From Strongylocentrotus droebachiensis (taxonomy: Eukaryota > Echinodermata > Echinoidea > Camarodonta > Strongylocentrotidae): a stretch of DNA of 64,000 bases. The translations under genes were made by a program, and so were the position numbers. The notes under the pieces are model-generated. The model worked only from the letters and a program-made list of their open reading frames with translations. It searched no databases and was not told where the DNA came from. The stretch is taken from positions 1 through 64,000 of the forward strand of contig JAVYIG010002110.1 of assembly GCA_035222895.1 (NCBI GenBank), given 5' to 3'. Positions 13,701-24,145 of the stretch are shown here, one piece after another (the stretch's first letter is position 1; each line of letters starts with the position of its first letter).

Positions 13701-14665
13701 ACATCCTTTAAAAAAAAAGTGGATAGAGTATTAAAGATATTCGGGGTAATCTGAAGAGACTATACTATGAATTGTTCTGTTGGCATGTGTTTTCATTCAT
13801 TTGAGAATGGGGTATAGTGGCAATTGCTCTAGCATAAAAGAAAACACACAAATGCAAGTCAATCATTCCTGTCCTAGCTGTTCCTTCCTCCCCCTGATTT
13901 AATTATTATGGGAGATCTATGTGAACTCTGTATTTAAAGTAATAATATATCCCGAATCCGAATATTTTTACTGTTTTTCACCTCTTTTTTCAGGAATGGG
14001 ATCGTCCTGATGATTCAAGTGAAGAAATCATGGTCGAGTCTTTCGATGCACATAAACTCGCCATGGACACGGGTATGGTGGGCGTGGCTAAGGCCATCGA
14101 TAAACGAAGAGGGGGCGGGACTAATGGCAATGAAACAATGTCACCGTCCAATGGAATCAAACATGAAAAGGTATAGGAATCATTTTGTTCTAATGCCTTT
14201 GAAAAAATAAAAACAAATTCCTCGCATGCTAACTATTGATTACAAGATCCATGTTTAATAATTCAACAGTAACTAACACTTCTAACAATTTTATTTTCCG
14301 AAGTGCCTTATATACCCAATGTGTTATCTTTTTCTCTGTCTCTATATCTCTCTTTCTCTCTCTCTTTCTCCTTTTGATTAATGCTACGGAATCGTTAAAA
14401 ACATTTTTGATTTATATTCATATCACTAATTGCAGTTTAACGACAAGTATAATAGTGGTACACTAATCATGTATACTGTTTGTATTAACATATCTTCGAA
14501 ATTACATTTTGGTTTTGCTTTTATTATATCGACACATTTTCATCAGATGGCGTATTCAGTCGGCAGAAGCCCCACCCCCCCCCGTAGCTAATTGAAAAAT
14601 GAACGCAGCTTGCAGTTGGCAGCAAATAGAACTGCCTAGATACATTTCCCTACCCCCCCCCCCTC

Positions 14666-14699
<34 letters not shown>

Positions 14700-16102
14700 C
14701 TTATGTGGGAGGTATTCCGCCCTAGTATAAATATCTTAATACGCCATGCACTGTCGTCTATTTTCGCTTCTACTATAACCAATAACCTCTTTATAATACT
14801 CCTACCCGATCTACTAGCAAACGGATGTAACTAACGGTGCTGAGGAACATGCTAACACCACTACAACTCAATCACAGATGCTTATTAATACCAAACAACA
14901 TGTAAGCATTCGAATATAATATATTGATAAGTCGTGAGGCCAGTTTCTCGAAACTCTCATAAGTCTTAGTTCTTTGATATACCAAAAGTTAAGAAATTCA
15001 CGACTTCCAATGAGATGTCTATGATTAAATAAAAGGGACTTTTAGATTTACACGACATTAGGCGGTGTCACACAGAAAAATCCCATAAAAAAGGGAGATT
15101 TTTCTTGCTTCGTTAGAGGATTTTTAATGGGATAATTGATGACAGACAGCAATTAAGAGGATAACTAAAATCCGGATTTTTGGCCTCTGTGTGACACCGC
15201 CTATTGTGTTAAGGCACTGGGCCGTGCCCGGCAGTGCCTTTAAAGGACGTCACATTACCTTAAAAGGATGTCACACGTAGCGGTCCACGTTCTCGTCGTG
15301 TAAATCTAAAAGTCCCTAGTGACAGTTTCAAGACACCGGCCTCTGTATTTGAACTAACTCACAAAACATATTCTAAATCAACTCTCGGTCAATTTTGATT
15401 GTCATGTGTCGTGACAATCGTCTTTATGTATGTAATGCTTTACATTTTCTGGGCTTTATATTTCTTCATGAAGGATTTTATGCTTCTAGGCATGCATTCA
15501 AATGTGTTGATTTTCAAATGGAGGGGTTTGAAAAATATATACGGTAACGGTTGGTCTTGTAGCAGCATACAAGTTTGTAAATCAAGTCAAGTTATCGACA
15601 AGTCCTAACAAATATTAGGCCTAGCTATGTCATTTCGGGCTCTGGTTGATAATCATGGATCGTAAATATGTATTTTAAATCTTGTTCATGCATGCACTAC
15701 ACTGCTGAAAAAAATGTTCTATGTAATCAACCAAAATAAAAGTATTGATTGGAATGTTCCTGCTGAAGTCACGATATTGAACTTGAACATTCAACCAACG
15801 CAACTGATATTGAGTAAAAATTAGTACTCAAGTTCCCTATATTTTGGTCAGATATATTTTGTTTCCAATTATCCGATCCGATTTTAGGGACTTATGCCCA
15901 CATAATGTCAATATTTGTATATATTCCTCTTGAAATAGTTCTTGTTGTTATTATACTTTCACAACTTTTTAGGCCTATCTGAAATATTTTCCATTGACTA
16001 TGGTTTTGATTATCTTTTTAATTGATATTTTCCTCTATCTTTTTTTTTCAGGAACCAAAACAAGTTAGAGCTTCAACAAGCTGCGGCTGTATAATTTCTT
16101 GA
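7762..16102 (+). CDS. Ankyrin-repeat protein with C-terminal CaaX box, nine coding exons
   Basis: Coding exons are 7762-7803, 9477-9560, 10366-10488, 10953-11048, 11897-11983, 13444-13572, 13994-14170, 14818-14901 and 16052-16102, giving 290 aa. Every exon is a whole number of codons, so all eight introns are phase 0, and every junction has GT and AG. The start sits in a good context (accATGG). Residues 15-115 and 116-230 are two ankyrin blocks with helix patterns such as LLMLAIDSVQVETAKLLIERG and LLMIALRNGHVEIAHQLIDRG. Residues 231-274 are polar and Thr/Asn-rich, probably disordered. The chain ends CGCIIS: CIIS fits a CaaX farnesylation signal, and the cysteine two before it could be palmitoylated as in HRAS. 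Ankyrin repeats bind protein partners, so a membrane-tethered adaptor is inferred. I do not recognise a named orthologue. Because all introns are phase 0, an extra or skipped exon cannot be excluded. Confidence 0.8.
7804..9476. other. Intron 1 of the ankyrin gene
   Basis: Contains an imperfect hairpin at 8421-8478 (GAATTCCTCTGTAGGGCC against GGCATGCCCACATAGAGG). Otherwise no supported feature. Confidence 0.55.
9477..11048 (+). CDS. Ankyrin module 1 (exons 2-4 of the CaaX ankyrin gene)
   Basis: Exons of 28, 41 and 32 codons encode residues 15-115. Exon 2 begins HLCAAVQAGKLAEID, exon 3 carries the canonical LLIERGIDVN ankyrin end, and exon 4 (GARDMAQESGLREIVDQID) is a capping repeat. The same order, exon sizes and helix pattern recur in exons 5-7, so this block and the next look like the products of an intragenic duplication. 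Confidence 0.75.
9850..10050 (-). mobile_element. tRNA-derived SINE, copy 1
   Basis: On the minus strand, GTGTCGTGGTATAGTGGTTC is an A-box region and GTTCGAATCAC a B-box, followed by a shared body (GGCACTAACGTCCTTTGGC, then CCACCCAGGTGTAAAACC). The body recurs at 45140 and 46870. It lies in intron 2 of the ankyrin gene. Confidence 0.65.
11049..11896. other. Intron 4 of the ankyrin gene, degenerate pyrimidine-rich repeat
   Basis: From about 11270 to 11710 the sequence keeps returning to variants of GTTCCGACACCCCTGTTTCG (for example at 11312, 11400, 11418, 11693), a decayed minisatellite of uneven spacing. Confidence 0.4.
11897..14170 (+). CDS. Ankyrin module 2 (exons 5-7 of the CaaX ankyrin gene)
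   Basis: Exons of 29, 43 and 59 codons encode residues 116-246. Exon 5 (RLFHAVVDGQQDKVTNLL) aligns with exon 2, exon 6 (HVEIAHQLIDRGINLD) with exon 3, and the first part of exon 7 (FDAHKLAMDTGMVGVAKAID) with exon 4. Exon 7 then runs into a Gly/Asn/Ser-rich linker. Exon 6 starts 96 bp after a large palindromic element. Confidence 0.75.
12904..13347. mobile_element. Palindromic MITE with 150-bp arms and TTA duplication
   Basis: Arms 12904-13053 and 13197-13347 are inverted copies differing at only two or three positions, beginning TGCTAAGTTCACACCGACGC. TTA directly repeats on both sides (12901-12903 and 13348-13350), a target type of PIF/Harbinger elements. It lies in intron 5 of the ankyrin gene, 96 bp before exon 6. 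A related left-end fragment sits just upstream at 12803-12880. Confidence 0.8.
14547..14746. mobile_element. Short repeat with inverted ATGGCGTATT ends
   Basis: ATGGCGTATT at 14547 is exactly inverted at 14738-14746 (AATACGCCAT). Between them are two poly-C runs and a long poly-A run. No target duplication was found, so this is a weak call. Confidence 0.3.
14936..15343. mobile_element. Nested palindromic element in the last ankyrin intron
   Basis: Outer imperfect ends GAGGCCAGTTTCTCGAAACT and the inverse of GAGGCCGGTGTCTTGAAACT enclose a second, perfect 23-bp inverted pair (15034-15056 with 15295-15317, starting AGGGACTTTTAG). Inside these is a third element at 15061-15201. The outermost target duplication is not visible. 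Confidence 0.55.
15061..15201. mobile_element. 141-bp MITE with TA target duplication
   Basis: Perfect inverted ends GGCGGTGTCACACAGA are flanked by TA on both sides (15059-15060, 15202-15203), as for Tc1/mariner-type insertions. It carries no coding capacity and sits inside a larger palindromic repeat. Confidence 0.7.
16052..16102 (+). CDS. Terminal exon encoding the CaaX box
   Basis: The exon follows a strong acceptor (a run of T then CAG) and reads EPKQVRASTSCGCIIS then TGA in the phase-0 frame set by all earlier exons. The last four residues C-I-I-S meet the CaaX rule, with Ser at the last position favouring farnesyl transfer. The CGC arrangement resembles doubly lipidated Ras tails. Confidence 0.7.
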   Translation, partial: EPKQVRASTSCGCIIS

Positions 16103-16194
16103 TGGTGGCATCTATTCGACGGAAAAAAAAGAGACTCTTTTGAGAACGGAATCATGAAAACGATTATATAAACGCTATTTATCTAATAAAAAAG

Positions 16195-16200
16195 TCGTTT
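16195..16200 (+). promoter_or_regulatory. Polyadenylation signal of the ankyrin gene
   Basis: AATAAA lies 93 bp after the stop codon on the coding strand, giving a short 3' UTR. This is the first canonical hexamer downstream. Confidence 0.5.
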
Positions 16201-17257
16201 AAGAACTTCTATGAATCATGGCACCAAAGACTTCGTACGTTTGAAATCACATTGAGTTCAGATTTCCATCGAGGAATGTTAAAAAAAAAAACATCATGTA
16301 CGGTTACAGTCATAGATAGACGTATGATATGGAGACCCGACAGTGCCAGAGCATGTTTATAATTTCACTTCATGTGAGTATTTCTTGAAAACAAAATGAC
16401 TCCTGATGGTATATTTGATGCAGAAGAGATACAACTCTGTAAAATGTTGTCGATACAACTCTATAGTACGGACATTATATTATTTTGAACATATTTTTGC
16501 TCAAAGCCCACTACATGTATTTGTGAATCGAGAATCAAATAAGTCGGAGTACGAATCGGAGACAAGCGATCTGGATTTTAGTGAATGATGTGAGTTCCTG
16601 TTCTTACTATTCACGTTTATTTCGACCACGCCCACAAGTTAAGGACTCGTTTAGGTGTCGTCAGGGGACATGGGGGTTCGCGCCGCCCCCCCCCCCCTCA
16701 TAAAGAGGTAAAAAACGAAGGGGAACATAGAAGAAAGAAAAAGCGAGAAAAGACAGAAATAGCTAGGAAAAGGGAAACAAGACGAGAAAAGAAGATGCCT
16801 TGACAACATCATCCCTAGCCTTGTAAATTCGCATTTATTTTCAGAGCAAGGCCGGTGCCCCCAATCGTTCCAGTACCTCCTAAATGGGAGCCCCGTGACT
16901 CACACTATGTCACTGTTCATAGTAACAGTTTTAGATACATCTAAATCAAAACGTTTAACCTATGATAGATCCGACTGGCCAGGATCATCATCATTAAAGT
17001 CTACACACAACTATTTTCCAATGTCTAGCAAAGATAAAAGCCACATCGTGTTTGGCCTCTGCTAGCTAGGGGAGCTAGTCCCTTTCCCAGCATTCTGCAT
17101 GTCACAACTCAAGGGTACAGCATTGAGTGTCCCCTGCGGCCTCTGAATGAAGTGGATTATGGCGCTTTAAAAGTAACCATCGAGACAGTTTTCCTTGAAG
17201 TACGTAAAAGTACGTACAAAAATAATAACTTTCAATTAGTATAGATTAACGATTTAT
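16201..17257. other. Intergenic, no gene seen
   Basis: One C run at 16685-16697. No coding signal or clear repeat pair. Confidence 0.5.
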
Positions 17258-17265
17258 GGTAAATA

Positions 17266-17623
17266 CAGGGGCGTACGCAGGGGGGGGGGGGGGTTTGAGA
17301 CCAAAAAAAAAAAAGTGTCCGCTTATCCCCCCCCCTCCCACTGAGCGACTTTTCGGCTGGCTGAGTCGTTGCGATTTTTTTTTGGACTCCAAAAAAAAAA
17401 AAAAGTGTACGCTTACCCCCCCCCCCCCCAACGAAGAAAAATGTCAAATTTTCAAATTTCGAGACAAAAAAAAAAAAAAAAGTGTACGCTTACCCCCCCC
17501 CCCCCCCCCCCCCACTGAGCGACTTTTCGGCCGGCGCGATTTTAAATATTTCGGGAACAAAATATTTTGGGCCCGATTTTAAACCCCCCCCCCCCCCTTG
17601 AAAAAATCCTGCGTACGCCCCTG
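17266..17623. mobile_element. 358-bp hAT-like MITE with 8-bp target duplication
   Basis: Perfect 16-bp inverted ends CAGGGGCGTACGCAGG are flanked by GGTAAATA at 17258-17265 and 17624-17631. The interior has three diverged copies of a module that includes AAAAAGTGTNCGCTTACCCC, two of them followed by ACTGAGCGACTTTTCGGC, separated by A- and C-homopolymers. There is no transposase. Confidence 0.85.
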
Positions 17624-18314
17624 GGTAAATACATGTAAATATCATGACACTTTGGTGTGATAATTATTCAAAACCAATCAAATCGTTTGATATCTTGATG
17701 CTTACGACGGCAAAAAATAAAACGATATATAAATTTATAGAAAGGGAGCGACAATATAATTTGAAAGAAGCGAAATTCGGGAAGGAACTTAATTGCATAT
17801 TAAAAAGTTCAGCAACTCCGTCCAAGATCGTGAGGACACCTGATGATTGTGCAATATGTGGGACATATTTTCTTGATCAATATTATTATTTTAATAGACA
17901 AATCATCTCAGAAACCGTATTCTTTCTAAAGCAGTATTGCAGTGTGCGAAATGAAAGTAGTAGTTATTTATGAGAACGATATGCAAATATTTCTTGAGGT
18001 CTGGGTATACAGTATCGTTTTGTTCTCAATTTTTGGTAGTATGAAACTTGTTTGCCTAAATTATTTTCTTCGTGTTTTTTTCGCTGCCCATTCTACTATT
18101 CCACCTTCTCCTCCTCTTCATCCTCCTTCCCGTCTCCTCTTCCTCCTCCCCCTTTCTTCTTCCTCTTCTTTTTCTTCTACATTTGCATATGATTTGATGA
18201 TTTCACTTCAAGTCTGTTCTGTTGAGGGTCTATACACTGTTCGATGATTTAATATCGAGTATCATTCCTTAAACTGGTCATTGTAGTCAACTAAACAGCT
18301 TGATAACAAAAATA

Positions 18315-18590
18315 TTTACCCAACTTTGGTAGCTTATACTATTAAAAGTCATAATCGATGTGACCTTGAAATCTATTTCATGGTAAAGAGTAAATTGTTT
18401 TCTGTCTGATTATATTAATAATCTTTCTGTGAGTCATCCGTGGCAGCAGAGTTAAGAATAAGGTACCATTATACAGAACATTAGTTGCACTTTAAAATGA
18501 AATATAATTCAAGGTCACAGAGGTTATAACTTTTATAAGGAAATTCACACATGTTATAACTTTTATAAGGAAATCTACCAAAGTGGGGTA
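18315..18590. mobile_element. Fold-back repeat
   Basis: CCAACTTTGGTAG ... GTGACCTTGAAAT on the left is inverted on the right as ATTCAAGGTCAC ... CTACCAAAGTGGG. The right arm carries a short direct duplication of GTTATAACTTTTATAAGG. A related single arm appears at 39870-40000. Confidence 0.45.
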
Positions 18591-18942
18591 TATTTTTGTT
18601 CTTGATACACACTGTACTATCTGTATAAATTATGCGCATGTATATATTGATCTACTCACCAAAGATAATAAAGTAAATGACCCAAGAGTTTGAGTTGCGT
18701 GAATTTGTTCATGGTTAAGGGGCGCCGGGATTGAGCTGGGGAAAAGGGTGAAAATTCATTCCCCGTCCGTCCCCGAAAAGAAAATTGACTTCAAAAGAAA
18801 GAAATGGTTTCTGGACCTTCAATAATGCCCGCGGTGCAATGATGATGGTGGTGGTGTTGGTGCTGATAAGGATAATGATCGTGTTGGTGGTGGTAGTGGT
18901 GATGTAGGTGGCGGCAGTGGCAATCTTCTTCTTATCGAGTCA

Positions 18943-19623
18943 CTACACAAGTCCCGTCCAGTGGTCCACACAGGCTTTGGCACGGCAATTAACGGCTTCC
19001 AGGTCATCTTGGGTGCATGGCTCTGGCAGGAGTGGGCAGACTAACAGGTGTTCCATTGTCTGTTCCTGGCCGCATTCACATGCCGTTTGTTCGTCTCCTA
19101 GACCCCACCTCTGCATTAGGACTCTGCATCGACCGTAGCCAGTTCTTAGGCGGTTGAGGCTAAGCATGGACTTACTACTCAGTCCATGGGCTAAGCCAGG
19201 TAGGCCAAGTCTCACTGGAGCCGGTTGCGAGGGATTCCGAGGGCTGAGGGAGAGTTTATGTGGAGTGGTCTGAAGGTGGTTAGACCACAAAGTCATCCTT
19301 TGGTTGTGAGGGCTAGTATTAAGAGGCTCTACCGAGTGCAGAAAGCTGTGTCTGGATTTGAGCCGCTTGCCCACTGGCTGTTGTTCGAAGAGTGGGTGGA
19401 GTGGATTGTTTTCTTGTTTGTCCTTTTCTTTCTGGGACAAGATCAACCTTCTGACGTGTGGAGGGGCAATACCGCAGAGCAGGTAGATGTCTTCTACTTT
19501 AGTTGGCCTAAGGCATCCAGTGATCGCTCTGCAAGATGAATTTAGAGCTGGGTCAATCTTTGGTGCATGGGCCGACCTACTCCATACTGGTGATGCATAC
19601 TCCGCAGCAGAGAAGCAAAGCAA
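18943..19623 (-). pseudogene. 5'-truncated LINE: C-terminal part of a non-LTR reverse transcriptase ORF
   Basis: An open frame of 226 codons reads LCFSAAEYASPVWSRSAH at its start and LNRLRTGYGRC, CECGQEQTMEHLLVCPLL near its end. These match the region after the reverse-transcriptase fingers/palm in jockey/CR1-type elements, including the terminal Cys/His cluster. The catalytic domain is missing upstream, as expected for 5' truncation on insertion. The frame stops 112 bp before a GAT/GTG-type microsatellite, which probably represents the element's 3' tail. Confidence 0.75.
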
Positions 19624-20724
19624 AGGTTATAACCTGTGTGAATTTCCCTTCGTGATTATCATGATCACGAAGGGAATGATATTCATCTGTGGTGATGATG
19701 CTACAGATGGTGGTAAATGGTGCTGCTGTTGATAATGATGGTGGTGGTGGTAAATGATGAAGCTAGTGATGATTATGATGGTGATAATGATTTGATGATG
19801 ATGATGCTGTTGCTATTGATGATTGGTAACTATCCTTCTCCAGAGCATAAAGATTAAAACTATATTGACTAATGATGAATGTCGTGATGAGCAGTTACAG
19901 GAAAATTTAACACTAAAAACATAGATGAAAAAAATTGAGACACAGTTTCTAACAGAATACTAAGAGCACTGATGCATGATAGAAAAAGATTAAAGATTAT
20001 AAAAAATTACTCCTTGTACGTAGTCCTTTAACTCCTCTACCAATTAACTCTAATTGATTTTTGACATTGATGTTCATAATACAATGTACAATGTTTCACA
20101 AAATAAATTATGCACTCAGACAAATTTTCATCATAATTTGGTTAAAATTTTAATCTCATCCTAGTATTCAATATGTACACAAATATTCATTGTATGGATA
20201 AGAGTATAATAATCATGACATTAAAACAGTTTATTCAAAATACAAAATAAACCATCAATTTGAGCCTGAATTGGCAATAACCTCTGAAAGTTTACAAAAT
20301 CAAACTTTCATATCAATGTCTACGGAAAACATTGGCTTCCGTAGTGTACCAAAATTTATATACAAAATGTACAAATGGGTCTTAGACATGTGGAAGAATT
20401 TCATAAACGATCATGGCATATCATTTCTAAAGTATGATCATAATGCATATTGCTTCAAAATTCTTGTCAATATGAGAAATATCTGGATTGTTGACAGCAG
20501 AATTTGGTAGGCACAAGACAGAATATTTGGTTCACATGTTTGGTTCACAAGTTTCAACAGGAAACCCTTATAATGACTTATATGCCATAGTAAAATCGCA
20601 GTGGTTTACATGAACATGTACTACACAGGCATTAACCATTTAAAACTTATTCAAGATACTGCACTTCATATTTTTGTATCTACTAACACACAGATAAGTA
20701 AGTATGCGTAGGACCAATAGTTTT
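19624..20724. other. Intergenic with GAT microsatellite
   Basis: A hairpin CCCTTCGTGATTATC/GATCACGAAGGG at 19646-19674 and a diverged GAT/GGT repeat to 19825. The rest is AT-rich without features. Confidence 0.5.
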
Positions 20725-21188
20725 TTTTAATCCCCATTGATCATCCCTTTACATGTAGTACACAAAAAATGTCGTCAAGAACCAAGGCAGTTTACTGTGG
20801 CATATCTGAACAAGCCATCAGTCAGTCAAGTTACATATCAGTCCTTCAACCCTTACTAAGTATATAAAGGATAACATTGCAACGATTTAGAGATGGTTCT
20901 AATCATACAGAGAGAATACTTCAAAGGGGGAAACCCCATTTTCAAGCAAGTGAGTGTTTTAATCCCCATTGATCATCCCTTTACATGTAGTACACAAAAA
21001 ATGTCGTCAAGAACCAAGGCAGTTTACTGTGGCATATCTGAACAAGCCATCAGTCAGTCAAGTTACATATCAGTCCTTCAACCCTTACTAAGTATATAAA
21101 GGATAACATTGCAACGATTTAGAGATGGTTCTAATCATACAGAGAGAATACTTCAAAGGGGGAAACCCCATTTTCAAGCAAGTGAGTG
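20725..21188. repeat. 232-bp perfect tandem duplication
   Basis: The segment from AATCCCCATTGATCATCCC to CAAGCAAGTGAGTGT occurs at about 20725-20956 and again at 20957-21188 with no difference seen. It is noncoding. A recent duplication or an assembly duplicate. Confidence 0.75.
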
Positions 21189-23870
21189 TATGTATTTGAA
21201 ATTTTAAAGACGTATATAAATACATTTAATACTGAGTATTTACATCTGTGGACCAAACTTTAATGTCACTTGCGGATAGATGTAACCTGGGATTGAACCC
21301 TGGGTCACAACCCTGAGCCACAATACAGAACCTTATTACCAACTGCCTTTTTAAAACCTAATATTATCCTTTATATCTCAGGCTACAGTTCTATAAATGT
21401 ACTATCCTTATTATAAACCAGGATCTCCTTGGTAAATTTACAAGCAGCATTAAAACATTCTCATTTTCATTACAACAAATTTAGACAAATTTTTATGCCA
21501 AAAATCTTACCCCAAAATAAAGGGGGGGGGGGGGTAGTATCATACATGTTTTCAAAAATCTTGAACTTTTTGGACTTTTAATATCATTACATTTTATACA
21601 TTAATTCCAATTTCACAATTGCTCATAAATCAGGTAGTAGCAGTTTTGTGCACTTGCCGTTGTTTCTAAAAGAAAAGTTTGAAAGAGTATCCAGGTATTA
21701 CTTCCAGACTACTAGGAAGTAACTCACACACATGGCAAGATAGTACTTTATATAAATTTGTTAGAATTGTTCCTAAACAAAATCTTAGAAACATCGGATA
21801 TAGGATGATGCTCCATCTGTTTCCCTTTACATCTTAAAGATGAATGAACTGCATGTCTGCTAAAATGTGGCAGCTACTAAAGTATTGGCATGATGATCAA
21901 ATACAGATTTTGCTAAGCAAATAATATAGTAACCAAATAATTTATGTGTTTACCGGTATGCTAAAAGTCACATCCCATGTTTAAAAGTCTATGTTATACC
22001 ATTGCTTCCGTAGAGCTCAATTAATATTTTTATTAAACAAAAAACTTAGATTAAAGAAATTTTCAGATAACCACAACCCTGTTGACATTAATGCAAAGAA
22101 AATTTGTCAATATATAAAACTAAGTATACAAAAACAGGTTTATAAAGATATGTATAAAATTAGATATAGTTATAAACTCTATACATGTACTACATGTACC
22201 TTAAATGCAAACTTAAACATTGAATTTTTGTTGAACAAATATAACATATTGGTACTATAAGTTATAACTCATTCACATTTATAATGATGGTAGTTATCAT
22301 TTTATGATTAATATGAATTTGTGCTTCCATTAGTAACATGTACTTAAGAGCTGAAAGAATACGATCTCTGACATGGGATTCACCTACAAGATATCTCAAT
22401 ATAATTATAAATTATGTTTTACATAAATACAGTGCGAACTGCTTTAAAGTATACATATAATATGCTTTGCCTTTAATAATAGAGAGGTGATAATTAATTT
22501 CCTAAACAAGCTTTCTTCATCAAATTTTAACAGATTGATGCAACCTTGAAAGAAAAAATAGAATCTTGAAATATAAAATATCCACCACTTTGAAAGGAAT
22601 CTAGGAGTCCATTGAAAGAAACCATCATGAGTCTCGAGTATGTGGACAATCCATTCAAATAAATGAGTTCAAAGGATGTTCACAACCTCAATGGTTTATG
22701 GTTGATAGTTTTCTTGCAACAGGGCCAAAGCTTCAATATCCATGGCGGAATGTCCAAGTCCTAATGATGTAAGATGTTCTTTAAAAATAAAGTTGAGTTC
22801 TGGTCATGCGATTGCATGAAAGAAATGGTGTGGAATCGATCAGAAAAGGTTGATCATCTAGCATATAAGTATTGGTGTGTGTACTGCAAGGTTCTGGAAT
22901 CATCAAAAAGATAAAAAGTTTGGCCCAGTCTTGGTAAAGTTACAAGCACTGTACACATAAATATGTATATGGGACTACACGAACATGTGGCATAAAAATC
23001 TTTTTAAGCTGTTACATGCCATATTTAGAATATCAATGCATTTGAAGAGCCATGCTTTTCAGGGAACATTTTTTATCTTCCACACTTGCATAATAAAAAT
23101 AATGATGCTCACAAATTATTTTTCACCTCTTCCCAGAACTCAACCTTCTCTTTAAGAAGACATGCTTCACACCACTAAATATCACAACAGACTGGACGTT
23201 TCACAGTATTTTATCCAAACAAATTACAGTACTAATCAATTCTTAGAATTTGGATGGGCACTTCATCTATACACCTCATGTGTTTATTACAGATTGAGCG
23301 CTTAAGTCCATCCACATGATATGGTAATAGTACAATCTTTATGGGGCAAGCAAATCAAATTTTGTGTATACACCACCATCCCTGTCACCCCCCTTTATCC
23401 TCAACAATTTAATTCCTAACGTAAAAAGGAATCCCTTTCCCTAAAATTGCACTCAGTTGTTAAGTAATATTTCTATGCTTCATCAAATGACATTAAAAAA
23501 CCATCATCATCAAAGACCAAGAAATACATTTAATTTGTATCACTGTAATTTACAGTAATCACCTTAAATGCGAGTTGATAATTATTTGAATAGTACACTT
23601 TATTTCATCCTGTTTAAATTTAATTTATTAGGCCAATCTCCATTTTAAATGTAAAAAAGTAGACCACACAATATGTTTGACTCCATATGCACTCTAACTA
23701 ATTCATTCCTTTGATATTGTCATCGAAACAGAGGAAGAATTTCCGTTTGATATCTTAACCATTCTCATTATTTAAATAAATACAATGCCAGGTAGAGAAG
23801 AAACCACCATAGATGTACACTAGTTCCTTTCATAATAATAAAAAGAACGTGTATCCACATGGCATCGGTT
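21189..23870. other. AT-rich stretch downstream of PANK
   Basis: No open frame with domain signature. A B-box-like GGTTCAATCCCAGG on the minus strand near 21294 may be a SINE remnant, and a G run lies at 21523-21534. Part could be PANK 3' UTR if a distal polyadenylation site is used. Confidence 0.4.
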
Positions 23871-23876
23871 TTTATT
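23871..23876 (-). promoter_or_regulatory. Candidate polyadenylation signal for PANK
   Basis: AATAAA on the minus strand about 270 bp past the PANK stop codon. Other hexamers lie further downstream (near 23600), so a longer 3' UTR is equally possible. Confidence 0.35.
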
Positions 23877-24145
23877 CCTCCATCCTCATAAGAAATACCA
23901 TCTCCGTCCTATCAATCTGAGGCATCTCAAGACCAGTTTCCATGGAAACATCACACCCAAATTCTTTCATCCTGAAATCAAATCATATATCAGGTTCACT
24001 GATTACAATCACTGAAAAACTAACTACTGGCACCTTGCGAACATGGACATCACATGACAGTGGCTCTAGCGCCAGAATCCCTGATTTCATACTGGAATTA
24101 AGGAAGGTCACTGATCTGAGGTCATGGGGGGTCAAAGGTCGTTGG

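Noticed and set aside
17256..17582. Pro/Lys-rich frames on both strands
   Set aside because: They translate homopolymer runs within the hAT-like MITE.
17644..17973. 109-codon plus-strand frame
   Set aside because: No recognisable motif, no splice context and AT-driven composition.
19225..19732. Plus-strand frames over the LINE
   Set aside because: Antisense shadows of the reverse-transcriptase fragment on the minus strand.
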